From Vulcanimicrobiota bacterium (GTDB taxonomy: Bacteria > Vulcanimicrobiota > Vulcanimicrobiia > Vulcanimicrobiales > Vulcanimicrobiaceae), in the NCBI GenBank assembly GCA_003167055.1, contig PMUE01000216.1:251-12820 (forward strand): a DNA stretch of 12,570 bases, given 5' to 3'. The notes beneath the pieces are model-generated. The model was not told the origin of the DNA. It searched no databases and saw only the letters and a program-made list of their open reading frames with translations. Positions 10,861 to 12,570 of the stretch are shown here, in pieces. Position 1 is the first letter of the stretch, and every line of letters starts with the position of its first letter. The translations under genes were made by a program, and so were the position numbers.

Positions 10861-12570
10861 TGTGGCTTACCCGGCTCTGCGTCCAGCGGCCGACGATCGT
10901 CTTCGTGATGCTCGCACTGATTGCCGTCGTCGGCACCTTTGCGGTGCTGACGATTACGCAGCAGCAATTCCCGAATGTGGACGTTCCGGTCGTCGGCGTG
11001 CGAGCCAGTTACCCGGGCGGCTCGACGACGGAGATTCGCGATGCGATCGTGCGTCCGCTCGAAGACGCGATCGCCGGCGCTCCGGACCTCTCCTACATCA
11101 ATACGACGGTTCAGCAAGGCCAGGCGTCGATCACCGCCAGTTTCGATCTCTCGTCCAACCAGACGACGGATCTCGTCCAGGTGCAGCGCCGCGTGATGAT
11201 CGCGCAGTCGCAACTCCCGAGCGACATGCCGGCGCCGACCGTCGGCACGTTCGACCCGGCGCAGGCCACAGTCCTCACGATCGGCTTGAGTTCGAGCGCG
11301 CTTAGTCCCGGCCAAATGTCCGCGATCGTCAGCAACGATATCGTGCCGGCGATCGAACAAGTCGACGGTGTATCGAACGTCAACGCCAACGGCGCGGTGA
11401 CGCCGGCGTACGAAGTGCAGGTCAATCCCAATCTGCTCACCTCGGCCGGCTATACACTCAGCGATGTCGTGAGTACGATCGCGAACAACAACAACCGCGA
11501 GCCCGGCGGTATCGCCTATCTGCCGAATCACGAGACCACGATCGATGTGCGCGGCGACCTTACCACGGCGACGTCGGTTGAGAACCTGTTGATCTCCGCG
11601 GCGTCGTCGTATACGACGTCGTTTGGCAACGCGAGCTATAGCGAACCGGTTGCGGCCGGTGTCCCGGGCGGGGTGTCGGCTGCGTCCTCGAGTGAAACTG
11701 CAGGTACCGCAGCGAGCAACGCGTCGAGCAGCACGGCGCTTTCGAGCGCGGCCACCGCATCGCCGGCCCCCGCAAGCGCATCTTCATCGGCAACGTCGAA
11801 CAGCGGCACGACCGTTACCGCCGTGACCCCGCCGCCTACGCTCTCACTTCCGGCGCAGTCGACGCAGCCCTTGCCCTCGAGCGTTCCGGCGCCGTACCAA
11901 CTCTCATCCGCGCCGCAATATGCGACTGCAAGCTCGTCGTCGTCGGCTTCGAATAGCAGTGGCGGCGGTGGTGGTGGCTATTCCGGCCCGTCGCTTTCGA
12001 ACGTGAACCCCTGGACGTATGCTCCACGCCAGATGCGGATGTCGGACGTAGCGAACGTGCTCGACACGTTCGAGCCGCAACGCCAATACAGCTATGTCGG
12101 CACGATTCCAACGATCTCGCTGGGCATTCAAAAGTCGACCGGCGCGAGCGAAGTCGTTGCCGCGGATAACGTGCTCAAAGCGCTGCCGGGTATCGAGAAG
12201 CAGTACCCGCAGATCCAATTCCAGATTCTCAATAATCAAGCCGCCTATACCGAGGACCAGATCTTCGGCGTGGTCCGGACGCTTTCCGAAGCCATCGTCA
12301 TCACCGCGATCGTGATGCTGTTCTTTTTGCGCTCGTGGCGTAACGCGATCGTGATCCTGGTCGCGATACCGTCGTCGCTCGGCGTCACGCTCGGGCCGGT
12401 AGTCAAAGCTACCACCGAAATCGACACCATTTCGCTACTCGCGATGACCTTGATCATCGGTATCTAGGTCGACGATTCGATCGTCGTCTTGGAAAACATC
12501 GAGCGCCACCACGCTGCCGGCGAAGAGCCCAGGGACGCAGCGATTAAGGGCCGCACGCAGATCGGTCCGG
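10860..12570 (+). pseudogene. RND efflux pump (HAE-1 type), interrupted by in-frame TAG, 3' end off window
   Basis: The ATG overlaps the adaptor stop. Residues 1-35 form the first membrane helix. RASYPGGSTTEIRDAIVRPLED and the porter region follow as in AcrB-like transporters. TM2-TM4 segments are visible (SEAIVITAIVMLFFLRSW; ISLLAMTLIIGI). A TAG at 12465-12467 stops translation after 535 residues. Immediately after it, in the same frame, comes VDDSIVVLENIERHHAAGEE, then DAAIKGRTQIG. That is the conserved RND block with the proton-relay aspartates (GxxVDDxIVVxENI). A TTG to TAG change would explain it. Without read-through the product is a truncated, proton-uncoupled pump, unless the base is a sequencing error. 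A Ser/Ala/Gly-rich insertion of about 135 residues (about 250-385) sits in the porter/docking region. Confidence 0.75.

Noticed and set aside
10860..12570. TAG recoded as an amino acid in this organism
   Set aside because: Several intact-looking genes in the window end with TAG at natural positions.
1..12570. CRISPR arrays, tRNA and rRNA genes
   Set aside because: I saw no regularly spaced repeats and no recognisable tRNA or rRNA segments.

Overview
The window is high-GC bacterial DNA. It has dense short operons, overlapping ATGA/GTGA junctions, many CGATCG words and GTG starts. It looks like a soil-type Gram-negative-style bacterium: there is a lipoprotein RND adaptor, a PxpBCA 5-oxoprolinase and an OxyR with the E. 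coli cysteine spacing. The style of the lipoprotein-sorting-like and YPYY-tailed proteins recalls uncultured Eremiobacterota-like lineages, but that assignment is a guess from style, not from a marker gene.

Region 1 (1-3461) is dominated by what I read as one transposed unit. A partial leftward gene (1-147) is followed at 190-3451 by a 3.26 kb segment. The segment is bounded by imperfect 30 bp terminal inverted repeats (190-219 and 3422-3451, 23/30 matches, outer 12 bp perfect) and by an exact 10 bp direct repeat (180-189 and 3452-3461) that looks like a target-site duplication. Its genes look less GC-rich and more accessory-like than the flanks. It carries a 61-aa protein; a leftward set (remnant of a P63C-domain gene, two tiny CGH zinc-ribbon genes, a WYL-like protein); a 5'-truncated IS4-type transposase remnant with a stop codon; a GC-rich structured gap; and three overlapping genes of unknown function (2185-3392). 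I see no intact transposase inside it, so it would have to move in trans or is now fixed.

Region 2 (3460-5644) is pxpB-pxpC-pxpA, the ATP-dependent 5-oxoproline to glutamate system, with 3-4 base overlaps between genes. The element lies exactly at the pxpB start codon. Region 3 (5641-7249) holds a leftward lipoprotein-sorting-like protein and a rightward PhzF-family isomerase. Their start codons share one CATG and both proteins start M-x-LPLYHV. Region 4 (7256-8620, leftward) is oxyR followed after 9 bases by an uncharacterised gene. Region 5 (8621-9492) holds a 46-aa Arg-rich small protein and an exported OB-like protein with a Tyr/Pro/Gly tail, both leftward.

Region 6 (9493-12570) is an RND efflux pair: a lipoprotein adaptor and an inner-membrane pump whose genes overlap at TAATG. 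The pump has an unusual Ser/Ala-rich insertion of about 135 residues. It is interrupted by a single in-frame TAG immediately before the proton-relay VDD motif, and recognisable RND sequence continues in the same frame to the window edge.

The main novelty candidates are the transposase-less element with its three-gene cassette, the small zinc-ribbon pair missed by a length cutoff, the mirrored start pair, and the altered RND pump.
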